This document shows positions 9,001 to 16,851 of a stretch of DNA of 33,469 nucleotides, one piece after another. A program made the translations under genes and the position numbers. Below the pieces are notes generated by a model. It worked only from the letters and a program-made list of their open reading frames with translations, did not search any database and had not been told where the DNA came from. Position 1 is the stretch's first letter. Each line of letters opens with the position of its first letter. The DNA comes from Bacteroidales bacterium (GTDB taxonomy: Bacteria > Bacteroidota > Bacteroidia > Bacteroidales > UBA10428). Where the stretch lies: the NCBI GenBank assembly GCA_016935615.1, contig JAFGQO010000015.1, positions 1 through 33,469 on the forward strand, in the 5' to 3' direction.

Positions 9001-9481
9001 CTTCTCCTATTTGCCATCGCCACAGATAAGTTAAACCGGTACTACTCACACCGATTTGATAATCAGGTTCTTCACCGGTATGATATTCAATATGCGGGGA
9101 AACAGGGGTTAACTGATCATACAAGCCGAAATAAAACAAAACGGCATCGCCATCCCAAATGTCGCCGCCGGTCATAACATTTATTACCGAATTGTCTGTT
9201 ATTTTTCCGGCTAAGTATAAATTATCTTCATCACAAAAAAGCCAGATACGCGCACTGCAATCAAGTGAGTCATCTATGTTCCCTAAGGTTAGAAAATCAT
9301 TCGAATTAGGCAAAAGTACTAATGAAGGATAGCCGCTATATTCATCCAATTGTCCGTCAATAGTTATTTCACCGGGTGTATAAATGAATTGTATTTTAAA
9401 ACCAACATTGGTTTGAATTGCACGAACCGACTGAATGGAAATGATCAATACAATAATTAAAAATCCACGTATATTTTTCAT
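6026..9481 (-). CDS. Secreted CotH-kinase protein with CBM9-like and lamin-tail domains and a T9SS signal
   Basis: A 1151-residue modular protein. Residues 1-21 are a signal peptide. Residues 30-245 resemble a CBM9-type carbohydrate-binding module (ITIDGQLDEYSGYPSL, then DNLYLAGKITDNS and GGDIWDGDAVLFYF). Residues 255-360 are Ig-like. Residues 380-660 are a CotH-type protein kinase domain, with RDYKISFNKF as the likely ATP-site lysine region, LRKFNLRS, and PRDLDLTLGVDW as the metal-binding DLD motif. Another Ig-like stretch follows. Residues 905-1000 are a lamin-tail domain (VINEFMSDNES, EDWIELYNFG). The last 85 residues are a type A T9SS signal (KVELKIFDLMGRKIVTLVNG, then GLPSGAYFCIL). The protein should cross the outer membrane and be released or anchored at the surface. 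AAAGGAG lies about 11 bases before the start. It is flanked by a convergent and a divergent gene, so is probably monocistronic. Confidence 0.88.
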   Translation of the reverse strand: MKNIRGFLIIVLIISIQSVRAIQTNVGFKIQFIYTPGEITIDGQLDEYSGYPSLVLLPNSNDFLTLGNIDDSLDCSARIWLFCDEDNLYLAGKITDNSVINVMTGGDIWDGDAVLFYFGLYDQLTPVSPHIEYHTGEEPDYQIGVSSTGLTYLWRWQIGEAGISIPDCEVFTTQNSNSWSFELKCPFSGLASWGNSEFEPAIGMVLPINIAIEDDDDGDGRETELYWMNDPDTEFSHARPELWGREVVICDTGSTSMDKPVISEVYLSSNSIYPGDHITVSANVSGEDSVSLVKCYFKNENGTLLDSVELIYYDIHRYENTWATPLAFNQSMDIYIDIFAMDTSNSSSQKVNAAIVKFYKPVLLPETVNYGDSYKVFDKSGIAEIRITMAQDSLDILLAPGNEGSYEYIQADFSYESENIPLTTIQDIGFRLRGAIPRYCQKRDYKISFNKFVPGRNFYGLRKFNLRSLNRDPGIIRETICLDLLNDMNVVSARAGFVKLYINDEYRGLYLNVEEVDRNFLNTHFGNSNGNLYKCARSANLSIREDGNYKFTFGPPPYAPHQIVRAYKLSTNESEDNYSDLINLIEVINNTSYYDFNNDLENAFNVRSFLKAQAVSVMVGDWDGYWSNQNNYYLYYNTATKRIEFIPRDLDLTLGVDWGGGEYATADIYSFGPINYDRPLIYRMFNVPEYMGTFSMYIRQLIDDDLSIDQIWPEIEETKEMIRSAVEEDTYRTLDYGWTINDFTNSYTEALGTFHAIDYAVPSYDLVTRVAYGLKPFIESRLSSASDQLDTINMPPVISGTSHDPLFPGNSESVTITATVNSYSGIGAVELNYNIGDGFQTVEMLDDGLHNDHDANDQLYGIVLPPYPDSKMVYYYISASGTHIDDISVSPENAPYSTYYYANGYTKPSIVINEFMSDNESTIQDETGEYEDWIELYNFGSEAVQLGGMYLTDNLQIPTKWEIPEMEIAPGEFLLFWADGDYGPLHTNFKLSNDGERIGLFDTDENGNFPIDFFTYVSQNNDESYGRSQDGGNEWNIFRNATPGQSNTSTSTNIDEEKIYPNTISHLILYPNYLNPFYSSATIRFVLERSTKVELKIFDLMGRKIVTLVNGFQTAGVHEMTWQPEGLPSGAYFCILQTSEFSETKKIILQK

Positions 9482-9760
9482 TGGAAATTTCTCCTTTTAT
9501 TTAAAGATGTTCTTACAGAGTATTCTGCCAAACTTTTAATTTATCTTTAAATTTATTTTTATTTTCTATAGCTTTTTAATTTGTAATCTGTTTTTACAAA
9601 CACCAAGAAATACGCTATAGTGCTGAAAAAAAATATATGCAATGAACCATCCACTCATCTTACAAGTTGGAAAAGTTAAGCTCTATTGCCATCTTTGGAA
9701 TAATAAATCAAGAAACCTGGTATATATATTAATTTTTTAACTTTATAAATTTTTAAACAG

Positions 9761-9766
9761 AAGGAG
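9761..9766 (+). promoter_or_regulatory. Strong Shine-Dalgarno site
   Basis: AAGGAG lies three bases before the ATG at 9770, inside a longer purine tract. Most genes in this window have only A/T-rich leaders, so this and the AAAGGAG in front of the divergent CotH gene stand out. It supports the chosen start. Confidence 0.6.
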
Positions 9767-9769
9767 AAT

Positions 9770-10429
9770 ATGAAAATATTATTACTTGGGGCAACAGGAA
9801 GAACCGGAAAATACATTATTGAAGAAGCAATAAAAAGAGGGCATAAAATCGCTGCAATTGCCCGTAATCCTGAGAAACTAAAAAATTTTAAAATAGATAT
9901 TACTACGGGAACTCCGTATGATTATGAAACCGTAGAAAAAGCTATAACCGGCTGTGATGCGGTTATTAATACGCTGAATGTATCAAGGAAATCAGACAAT
10001 CCATGGGCTCCGCTCAGAGCTCCCAAAGATATGATATCAAAATCTGCATCCAATGCTGTTAAGGCAATGGGAAAGGCTAATATTAAGAGATTTGTCGCAT
10101 TAAGTACTATAGGTGCAGGACGTTCCTGGAAAACAATTCCCTGGATCCTGAAATGTATAGTATCCATTAGCAATTTAAAATTCGCTTTTCTGGACCATGG
10201 AAAACAGGAGGAAATTCTTGAAAAATCAGTTCTTGATTACACTATCTGCAGAGCACCGATGCTTTCTGTAGGAATAAACGATAAAGGAGCAGTTGCAACA
10301 CCGGAAGGGGAAAAACCCGCAAACAGAGTACTGAGCAGAAATTCAGCCGCAGAATTTTTCTTAAGGATCATCGAAAATAATGAACATATACGGGAAACTA
10401 TAAGCCTTTCGAATAAACCTGCAACTTAA
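9770..10429 (+). CDS. NAD(P)-binding NmrA/SDR-like protein
   Basis: A 219-residue Rossmann-fold protein beginning MKILLLGATGRTGKYIIEEA, with the glycine-rich GxTGxxG nucleotide-binding loop at residues 7-13. An Arg follows the second strand (AAIARNPEKL), favouring NADP(H). VVNTL-type strand 4 (DAVINTLNVS) and FVALSTIGAG strand 5 are present, but the YxxxK catalytic motif of classical SDRs is not, so this is an atypical SDR such as NmrA-like or flavin-reductase-like NAD(P)H-binding proteins. These act as redox sensors or reductases, and the substrate here is open. The length is normal for the family. A CPBP protease gene follows after about 56 bases and may be co-transcribed. Confidence 0.8.
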   Translation: MKILLLGATGRTGKYIIEEAIKRGHKIAAIARNPEKLKNFKIDITTGTPYDYETVEKAITGCDAVINTLNVSRKSDNPWAPLRAPKDMISKSASNAVKAMGKANIKRFVALSTIGAGRSWKTIPWILKCIVSISNLKFAFLDHGKQEEILEKSVLDYTICRAPMLSVGINDKGAVATPEGEKPANRVLSRNSAAEFFLRIIENNEHIRETISLSNKPAT

Positions 10430-10485
10430 ACAGGAAAGTCATGCATTATTGATAGTTGATTAATAACAACCAACAACACATTACC

Positions 10486-11307
10486 ATGAAACCCAATAAA
10501 CTCCTGTCGTTTTTTCTGATTTTATTTATTGTGTTAGCGGTATTCTTTCTGAATATGACATTTTCCGGTATGATATCAGGAACGATATTGATGGTTATCA
10601 GAATAGTGTTAATCGTTTTGTTTTTTATAGCATACAGACTGTTTCACAGAAAGAAGCAAACACAGGCTGAAAATATAACTTTCACGCTAATGGTCATAAA
10701 TCTGGCATTCTTCATTGTTTCATTTTTTACGGTTGATTTATGGAATCTCAATTTGGAAAGTGCCAGAGGAATTGCTCTGGCAAAACTAAGCGATAGTTTT
10801 TTCATCAGTCTCGTTTTAATTGTATCTTTTTTGATCGGAGGATATAAACTGAAAGATATATATTTAGCGAAAGGACGATTAAGTACAGGCCTGATAATTG
10901 GTGTTTTTTCTTTTATTCTAATGGGATTACTTGCATTAAATAATCCTGAACAACCAATTGAATCAGTATTTCTGACAAAAAATCTAGTATGGATTTTATT
11001 ATTTGTTTTTTCTAATGGATTTATGGAAGAATTACTTTTTAGAGGCATATTCTTAAAACAATTCAATGATTTTTTAAAACCAGTCTGGTCAGTTATTTTA
11101 ACAGCTATTGTTTTCGCTGCTTCACATATGCAAGTCACCTATGCGCCTGATATATTAATTTTTGTCGGGATTGTATTAATACTTGGACTGATTTGGGGAT
11201 TTTTGATGCATTATACAAAAAGTATGATAGCATCAATGCTTTTTCATGCCGGTGCTGACTTAATGATAATAATCCCGGTTTATTCGTCCTTTGGAGTAAA
11301 CGGTTAG
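10486..11307 (+). CDS. CPBP-family intramembrane metalloprotease
   Basis: A 273-residue polytopic membrane protein with about eight hydrophobic segments. The ABI/CPBP catalytic set is complete: EELLFRG (Glu181, Glu182, Arg186), a conserved His near 214 in SHMQ, and HAGAD near 254. Family members resemble Rce1 prenyl-protein proteases; in bacteria many are linked to bacteriocin immunity or processing, but most are uncharacterised. An upstream in-frame TTG at 10456 would add ten residues (INNNQQHIT), but ATG 10486 starts directly at the first membrane segment (KPNKLLSFFLILF) and is preferred. No peptide or bacteriocin gene is visible nearby, so immunity cannot be claimed. Confidence 0.85.
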   Translation: MKPNKLLSFFLILFIVLAVFFLNMTFSGMISGTILMVIRIVLIVLFFIAYRLFHRKKQTQAENITFTLMVINLAFFIVSFFTVDLWNLNLESARGIALAKLSDSFFISLVLIVSFLIGGYKLKDIYLAKGRLSTGLIIGVFSFILMGLLALNNPEQPIESVFLTKNLVWILLFVFSNGFMEELLFRGIFLKQFNDFLKPVWSVILTAIVFAASHMQVTYAPDILIFVGIVLILGLIWGFLMHYTKSMIASMLFHAGADLMIIIPVYSSFGVNG

Positions 11308-11380
11308 ATTATTATTCATATTTTGGAAATTCTGCTTCAAAATGAATAATTAATAATACCTGCAATCATACATTAGGAGT

Positions 11381-11388
11381 TATATTTG
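11381..11388 (+). promoter_or_regulatory. Candidate -7 element of the GH2 gene
   Basis: TATATTTG fits TAnnTTTG exactly and lies 40 bases before the ATG at 11428. A -33 element is not evident. Confidence 0.4.
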
Positions 11389-11427
11389 AGGTAACAACAA
11401 AAAACAATCTGACTGACGGGTAAAGAA

Positions 11428-13950
11428 ATGAAAACACAAAACTTATTTGCTTTTGGCTTGGGAATTGTCCTATGTATTTTTCTATCAAAAGGAATTGCCT
11501 GTTCCCAGGACTTTTTGCAATACAGGCCTACTATTAATCTGGATCAATGGAAATTTCATGAAGGCGAAATTCATTCGGCGGAAAGCGGCGGACAAATTGA
11601 TGAAGCAGGTTGGCAGGATATTATCGTTCCTCATACATGGAATTCACAGGATGTTTTAACCGATGGGCCCAATTATTACCAGGGAATCGGGTGGTACAGA
11701 ACCAGTTTTATCCTGAACCGCGATACCGGATCGAACAGGTATTTTATTCGTTTTCAGGGAGTATCCCTGGTGGCTGATGTATTTTTTAACGGAGTTTATC
11801 TCGGAACACATAAAGGCGGGTATTCCGCTTTTCTTTACGAAATAACACCCTTTATCCGAAACGGGGAGGAGAACTATCTTTCTGTAAGGGTTAACAACGC
11901 CACACAATTGGATGTAGCCCCGTCGGGAACCTACTTGTATCCTGTTTTTGGAGGAATATACCGGCCTGTAACAATTTTCAGTACTAACGACATTTGCATT
12001 TCTCCTCTCGATTGTGCTTCGGGTGGGGTATATATTTCACCTGAAAGCATAACTAACAAATCAGCAAGCATAAACATCAATGCACTGATTAATTATCGCT
12101 CGATACCTGTGGTTCAAACCAAATCACCGGAATTGCTGCCACCTGCAAAGAAAAAAGGAATAGGATTGTACGGTGAGTACTATTCTAATCCGGAGTTTAA
12201 AGGAAAACCGGTTCGTTCACGGCTGGATGAAGAGGTGAGATTTGATTTTGAGAACAAGGCTCCTTTTAGCGATATGCCGTCGGATGGATTTTCAGTTGTA
12301 TGGACAGGTCGTTTTGTTCCTCAAAATTCCGGGGTATATCGCTTTATTCTGAAGAGCGATGATGGCTCACGGTTATACTTAAACAGCAAAAAGTTGATTG
12401 ATCATTGGGGAGCGCATGCTGCGTCGGAAAAAACCTGTGACACAGTTCTCGAAGCCGGAAAAGAAATTGCGATCAGAATAGAATACAACGAGTTTGGCGG
12501 AGAGGCTTCCATAATCTTCGGATGGTTCTATCAAGAGCAGAATAGTACTCCTTTTGAGGCTTTTCTTACGGCTGAGATCATTGATGCTGCGGGAAAAACA
12601 GTATCACAGGGCAAGACAAAGATATCCATTGCCAATGGCGCTGAAATACAAGAAATACAGAAATTACAAATTGATGATCCGCACTTGTGGGATGCAAAAA
12701 GGGATCCTTATCTATACAGGGTAAAAATGACCCTTTTTGATAAAAATGGAAATCAGGTTGACAAACTGGAACAGCCTTTGGGTTTAAGGTATTATCACGT
12801 CAGCAGGGATAGCGGACTTGTTTTGAACGGGAAACCGTATGATTTGTATGGAGTTTGCCGTCACCAGGAATGGAAAGGGAAGGGACCGGCTTTGAGTGAC
12901 AGGGAACATGAAAAAGATATTGAACTTATAAAAGAAATGGGAGCGAACGGCATTCGGTTTGCCCACTATCAGCAAGCGGATATCCTGTATAGCTTATGCG
13001 ATGAGAATGGATTGGTTGCCTGGGCTGAAATTCCCAATACACCTGCATATCGTGGAAATATACCCGGCTATTTGCAAAATTGCAAAGAGCAACTGACAGA
13101 ATTGATCAAACAAAACTATAACCATCCTTCAATTTTGTTTTGGGGATTGTACAACGAAATTGACATTCCGCCCGGTGATGTAAAGGTACTTAACGAAACT
13201 GCCAAAAGTATCGATTATTGCCGGTTGACTACCCAGGCAGACTTTGTTCAGCCGACAGAAAGACATTCGGTAACTGATGTTGTTGCCTGGAACTGGTATT
13301 TTGGCTGGTATTATGGCAATTTCAGCGATTATACTCCCTGGTATGATAAACTGCATAAAGAACATCCCGAATTAAAAGGCGGTCTTAGCGAATACGGAGC
13401 TGCAGCATGTATATCACAACAGCAGGAAAATCCTGATCGTCCCGATCCGCAGGGAAGATTTTTTCCGGAGCAATACCAGAACCGATACCATGAGGAGGTA
13501 TGGCGGAATATAAAAGACCGGAAAGATATCTGGTGTAAGTTTGTCTGGAATATGTTTGATTTCAGCTGGACCTATGCCACACGAGGCGATAAACCCTACA
13601 TGAATTACAAAGGATTGGTTACACATGACCGGCAAACAAAGAAAGACGCCTTTTATTTCTACAAAGCCAACTGGTCGGATGAACCGACATTGCACATCAT
13701 TAGCAAACGTGACCTGTATAGAAATGAATCGGTTGTTGAGATTGCTGTATATACCAATCTGAAAGAGGTTGAACTTTATATCAACGGAGAGTTTATCTCA
13801 AAGAAACCTATGGATCCGGCTATTCATAAAATTGTATGGGAAAATATCAAATTGATGCAGGGACAGAATCAAATTGGTGTGATCGGGATAAGTGATGGGA
13901 AAAAATATACGGATTGTTGTGAATGGTATTGTAAAGATATATCTGATTAA
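11428..13950 (+). CDS. GH2-family glycosidase (beta-galactosidase-like) with an inserted PA14 domain
   Basis: An 840-residue exported enzyme. Residues 1-26 are a signal peptide (ends IACSQ). The GH2 sugar-binding jelly roll (about 30-190) contains IVPHTWNSQDV and GIGWYRTSF. The Ig-like domain is split by a PA14 domain at about 246-367 (GLYGEYYSNPEF, SDDGSRLYLNSKKLIDHW, ASIIFGW). The TIM barrel (about 455-740) holds the acid/base Glu577 in GLYNEID and the nucleophile Glu655 in GLSEYGA. A C-terminal beta domain (about 755-840, DUF4982-like) follows. Both catalytic glutamates are present, so it should hydrolyse beta-linked glycans at the outer face of the cell or in the periplasm. The exact sugar (galactose, glucuronate or another) is not determined. 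There is no SusC/SusD pair nearby, so it is not in a classical polysaccharide utilization locus. Confidence 0.87.
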   Translation: MKTQNLFAFGLGIVLCIFLSKGIACSQDFLQYRPTINLDQWKFHEGEIHSAESGGQIDEAGWQDIIVPHTWNSQDVLTDGPNYYQGIGWYRTSFILNRDTGSNRYFIRFQGVSLVADVFFNGVYLGTHKGGYSAFLYEITPFIRNGEENYLSVRVNNATQLDVAPSGTYLYPVFGGIYRPVTIFSTNDICISPLDCASGGVYISPESITNKSASININALINYRSIPVVQTKSPELLPPAKKKGIGLYGEYYSNPEFKGKPVRSRLDEEVRFDFENKAPFSDMPSDGFSVVWTGRFVPQNSGVYRFILKSDDGSRLYLNSKKLIDHWGAHAASEKTCDTVLEAGKEIAIRIEYNEFGGEASIIFGWFYQEQNSTPFEAFLTAEIIDAAGKTVSQGKTKISIANGAEIQEIQKLQIDDPHLWDAKRDPYLYRVKMTLFDKNGNQVDKLEQPLGLRYYHVSRDSGLVLNGKPYDLYGVCRHQEWKGKGPALSDREHEKDIELIKEMGANGIRFAHYQQADILYSLCDENGLVAWAEIPNTPAYRGNIPGYLQNCKEQLTELIKQNYNHPSILFWGLYNEIDIPPGDVKVLNETAKSIDYCRLTTQADFVQPTERHSVTDVVAWNWYFGWYYGNFSDYTPWYDKLHKEHPELKGGLSEYGAAACISQQQENPDRPDPQGRFFPEQYQNRYHEEVWRNIKDRKDIWCKFVWNMFDFSWTYATRGDKPYMNYKGLVTHDRQTKKDAFYFYKANWSDEPTLHIISKRDLYRNESVVEIAVYTNLKEVELYINGEFISKKPMDPAIHKIVWENIKLMQGQNQIGVIGISDGKKYTDCCEWYCKDISD

Positions 13951-14010
13951 TACTCAGATTAGTCTGAAAAACTAACCTGCTTCAAACCGTAACGGAAAAA
14001 TTTATTTTTA

Positions 14011-14018
14011 TAGTTTTG
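14011..14018 (+). promoter_or_regulatory. Candidate -7 element for the DUF2867 gene
   Basis: TAGTTTTG fits TAnnTTTG, 33 bases before the ATG at 14051 and 61 bases after the GH2 stop. This suggests that the DUF2867/membrane-protein pair has its own promoter. Confidence 0.4.
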
Positions 14019-14050
14019 GATCGTTGAAAAGGTTATATCTGTCCTGACCT

Positions 14051-14554
14051 ATGAAATGCATTGAAAAGTCAAATGTTGTTCCTGAAGATTCAATCATTTT
14101 AAATGACTTTGGGAAAATTGATTATTGTGATTCGTATAGAATAGAAAAGCAAACCGACGACAATGTGGATGCAATAATCACACAGCTGTTCAAGCCTCGC
14201 AAATGGGTCGATTGTTTAATGAAGATCAGAAATTCCGCAGTAAAGCTGTTTGGACTGAAAACCGGGGATAATCGCGACCAGAAAGAATCCTCCTACTATG
14301 CTATAGGCTCAAGAGCAATCTGTTTTACTGTTATTGACCGGAATGATAATGAAATTGTCGTGGAGGAAGATGATAAGCATTTAAATTTCAGAACATCGGT
14401 ACTTATCGACAGAAAAAAACAATCTTCACAAATTTTTCTTACAACTGTTGTACAATATAATAACATGTGGGGTCGTATTTATTTTGTACCTGTGAAACCT
14501 TTTCACAAACTTATAATCAAATCATTTTTAAAGAGATATCTATATGATAAGTAA
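14051..14554 (+). CDS. DUF2867-family protein
   Basis: A 167-residue soluble protein without signal peptide. The pattern SYYAIGSRAICFTVIDRN, then EIVVEEDDKHLNFRTSVLI, and a final WGRIYFVPVKPFHKLIIKSF fits the DUF2867 family, predicted to adopt an SRPBCC/START-like helix-grip fold that can hold a hydrophobic ligand. Members are often next to NAD(P)-binding epimerases and small membrane proteins; an NAD(P)-binding protein lies 3.6 kb upstream but is not adjacent. Its stop overlaps the next start by 11 bases, so the two are translationally coupled. The biochemical role is unknown. Confidence 0.75.
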   Translation: MKCIEKSNVVPEDSIILNDFGKIDYCDSYRIEKQTDDNVDAIITQLFKPRKWVDCLMKIRNSAVKLFGLKTGDNRDQKESSYYAIGSRAICFTVIDRNDNEIVVEEDDKHLNFRTSVLIDRKKQSSQIFLTTVVQYNNMWGRIYFVPVKPFHKLIIKSFLKRYLYDK

Positions 14555-14939
14555 AAGACTAATCACTTTTGGCAATTCGGTGGCTATTGCCGTAATGATC
14601 TTAGGATTGATCCACAATGTGGCAACTTTCACTCCTATGATAAAAGGAGGCCTGACCTGCCTGCCTCCGGGCAATTTAAAAGCTATGATCTATATGAGTT
14701 TAATATGCGGTACGTCATTCATATTGAGTGGAATGCTTTTAATCGTATTGTTCAGGAAAGTCAGTGAACATGCATTTTTAAGTTTACCCATCCTGATCAT
14801 TGGAATTTTTCTTGCTGTTGGTGGTATAGTTGCAGTTATTTGTATGTTTTACAATCCTTTTGCATGGATTGCATTTTTCTTGAACCTTATACTTTTTGGC
14901 ATTGCGATAAGGCTGGGGATTGCCTGTGGGAAAAAATAG
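14544..14939 (+). CDS. Small four-helix membrane protein
   Basis: A 131-residue protein with four hydrophobic segments at about 10-30, 46-68, 78-100 and 104-126, and short basic ends (MISKRLI, ACGKK). I do not recognise a named family. It overlaps the DUF2867 gene by 11 bases, which argues for coordinated production and perhaps a physical partnership. A Cys in the first loop (GGLTCLPPG) and others in the helices are not arranged in an obvious motif. Confidence 0.7.
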   Translation: MISKRLITFGNSVAIAVMILGLIHNVATFTPMIKGGLTCLPPGNLKAMIYMSLICGTSFILSGMLLIVLFRKVSEHAFLSLPILIIGIFLAVGGIVAVICMFYNPFAWIAFFLNLILFGIAIRLGIACGKK

Positions 14940-15083
14940 ATCTTTTTTCTTTCGATCAAATCTGCTGCCCTGGTATTATTTCCAATACATTCAATATTGG
15001 TAAAGAAACATTTGTATCGGAACTGTCCGTATTCCGGAATGATGCTATGGTCCGAATGACTGAGGTTCATAATAAAAAGAAAA

Positions 15084-15091
15084 TAACTTTG
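15084..15091 (+). promoter_or_regulatory. Candidate -7 element for the PNPOx-like gene
   Basis: TAACTTTG fits TAnnTTTG and lies 30 bases before the preferred ATG at 15121. It supports that start over the in-frame TTG at 15094, which would fall close to the transcription start. Confidence 0.4.
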
Positions 15092-15120
15092 CATTGTATT
15101 TTGCAGATACTATTAAGACA

Positions 15121-15543
15121 ATGAATACAAAAGATTGCATAAAATTCGCTAATGAAAACCCGATATGTTCTCTGGCTACCGTCGAGAATGATCAGCCAAG
15201 AGTGAGAATGTTGGGATTTTGGTTTGCCGATGAAACCGGTTTTTATTTTCAGACAAGCACAACAAAAGAATTTCCGCACCATCTTATGGCAAATCCGAAA
15301 ACAGAAGTTTGCTTTTATAAACATGAGGGCATTATGGGAACCATGTTAAGGATTTCCGGGGAAGTGGAATTTTTAACTGACTCCGGATTAAAAGAAAGGA
15401 TCTTTAGTGACAGACCGTTTTTAAAACGTTTTGGCTTAAAAACAGATAGTCCGGAGCTTGCACTATTCAGAATTCCTCATGGACAGGCTCACTTCTGGTC
15501 AATGGAGAATAATTTAAAGCCCAAGGTGTATATAGAGTTTTGA
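15121..15543 (+). CDS. Pyridoxamine 5'-phosphate oxidase-like flavoprotein
   Basis: A 140-residue protein with the split-barrel flavin-binding fold. The start MNTKDCIKFANENPICSLA, followed by TVENDQPRVRMLGFWFADE and TSTTKEFPHHLMANPKTEVC, is typical of small PNPOx-like proteins that bind FMN or F420. It is much shorter than PdxH and lacks its C-terminal part, so it is probably a general flavin-dependent reductase or flavin-binding stress protein, not a vitamin B6 enzyme. ATG 15121 is chosen over TTG 15094. It converges on fucP with only 20 bases between the stops. Confidence 0.82.
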   Translation: MNTKDCIKFANENPICSLATVENDQPRVRMLGFWFADETGFYFQTSTTKEFPHHLMANPKTEVCFYKHEGIMGTMLRISGEVEFLTDSGLKERIFSDRPFLKRFGLKTDSPELALFRIPHGQAHFWSMENNLKPKVYIEF

Positions 15544-15563
15544 AACAGCAAAAACCAGTGCGG

Positions 15564-16841
15564 TCAATCAATAACAGGTTTGTTTGATTTTATTCCATAC
15601 ACCAGAATAACCAGGAAACAGATTAACGGAACAACAAAGGAGTAATGTATATTTCCTGATACATCCGACACCTGTCCCTGAACTGCTGTCAGAACAGCTC
15701 CACCAAGAATGGCCATGATCAGACCTGAGCCACCGATCTTTGTATCGGGGCCCAGTCCCTCAACTGCTATACCAAAAATCGTAGGGAACATAAGCGACAT
15801 AAATCCCGAGATGGCAACAAGAGCGATTACTGCAAAAAAGCCTTCTCCGATTATAACCAGTACTGCACTGATTGTAGCCATAAACGCTGCAAAGGTTAAT
15901 AATTTTGACGGGGCAAAAAACTTCATTAACCATGTGAAAATAAAGCGGGAGGCAACAAACAATATCAGCGCAGCTAAATAATATTCGGCTGCTGAGGCTT
16001 CATTAATATTCAATTCGTTCATAACAAACCTTATGGTAAATGACCAGACGCCTATCTGAGCTCCAACATAAAAAAACTGGGCAATAACTCCATTGCGGTA
16101 ATTCCTGGTGCGAAAAAGCTTTAAGAGAGTTTTGCCAAAATGCACATTATGATCTTCGTTCTGTGCTTTGGGCATTTTCAGAAATGCTATGGTCATCCAT
16201 ATCAGAAGAAGAAAAATACCGACGCCTACATAGGGACCCATAACCGCCCTAAGTTCTGCAGCTTTGATAAATTCGAGTTCTTTGCCAGACATTAAAGCCC
16301 GCTCTGCCACTGAAGCCTGATTCAGGTGAGGAAGTATAAAGATCCTGCTCAGCGCAACACCGGTAATCGAACCAAAAGGATTGAAAGCCTGTGCGAGATT
16401 TAAGCGCCGGGTACCGCTTTGTGGTGAACCCAGAACTATCACGTAAGGATTGGCTGTTGTTTCGAGTATCGAGAGACCTCCGGCCAGTATAAACAAGGCA
16501 GTTAGAAAATGTCCGTAGATCTGGGTTTTACTGGCCGGATAAAATAACAGTGCCCCCACGATGAACATTCCCAATCCCAATAATACACCCGATTTATAGT
16601 TAAATCGTTTAATAAAAACAGCCGCAGGAAGTGCAAGACAAAAATATGAGCCATAAAATGCGATCTGTATCCACGAGGTTTGAAAATCACTCATACTCAT
16701 TATCTTTTTAAAGGCAGCCAGCAAGGTATCGGTCATGTTATTTGCCAGTCCCCACATGAAAAAGAGAGTGGTCAATAAAATAAATGGCAGGATAAAACTC
16801 CGGCCTTTGTATTCTAATAATTTTTGTTTGTTGCTGTGCAT
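15564..16841 (-). CDS. fucP: L-fucose:H+ symporter FucP
   Basis: A 425-residue, 12-helix major facilitator protein, close in length to E. coli FucP (438). Diagnostic stretches are FFMWGLANNMTDTLLAAFKK, holding the membrane Asp used for proton coupling, and LSILETTANPYV, holding the conserved Glu. It brings L-fucose across the inner membrane with a proton. It is the last gene of the fucose operon, ten bases after the mutarotase gene. Some related permeases of Bacteroidota carry other sugars, but the context makes fucose the likely substrate. Confidence 0.9.
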   Translation of the reverse strand: MHSNKQKLLEYKGRSFILPFILLTTLFFMWGLANNMTDTLLAAFKKIMSMSDFQTSWIQIAFYGSYFCLALPAAVFIKRFNYKSGVLLGLGMFIVGALLFYPASKTQIYGHFLTALFILAGGLSILETTANPYVIVLGSPQSGTRRLNLAQAFNPFGSITGVALSRIFILPHLNQASVAERALMSGKELEFIKAAELRAVMGPYVGVGIFLLLIWMTIAFLKMPKAQNEDHNVHFGKTLLKLFRTRNYRNGVIAQFFYVGAQIGVWSFTIRFVMNELNINEASAAEYYLAALILFVASRFIFTWLMKFFAPSKLLTFAAFMATISAVLVIIGEGFFAVIALVAISGFMSLMFPTIFGIAVEGLGPDTKIGGSGLIMAILGGAVLTAVQGQVSDVSGNIHYSFVVPLICFLVILVYGIKSNKPVID

Positions 16842-16851
16842 GGTATAATTC

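Noticed and set aside
9482-9769. Possible non-coding RNA or riboswitch between the divergent CotH and NAD(P)-binding genes
   Set aside because: AT-rich, with no stable stem-loop series or known aptamer motif visible by eye.
10456-10485. TTG start for the CPBP protease (ten extra residues)
   Set aside because: ATG 10486 directly precedes the first membrane helix, and the extra residues look non-coding. The same logic rejected TTG or GTG starts at 15094, 22289, 26327, 28666 and 32488.
10644-11138. 164-residue minus-strand frame
   Set aside because: Fully antisense to the CPBP protease gene, which has complete catalytic motifs. Composition (Lys/Ser/Ile-rich) is typical of a shadow frame.
13955-13980. 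CAGA-TTAG-TCTG hairpin after the GH2 gene as terminator
   Set aside because: Only a 4-base stem and no T-tract.
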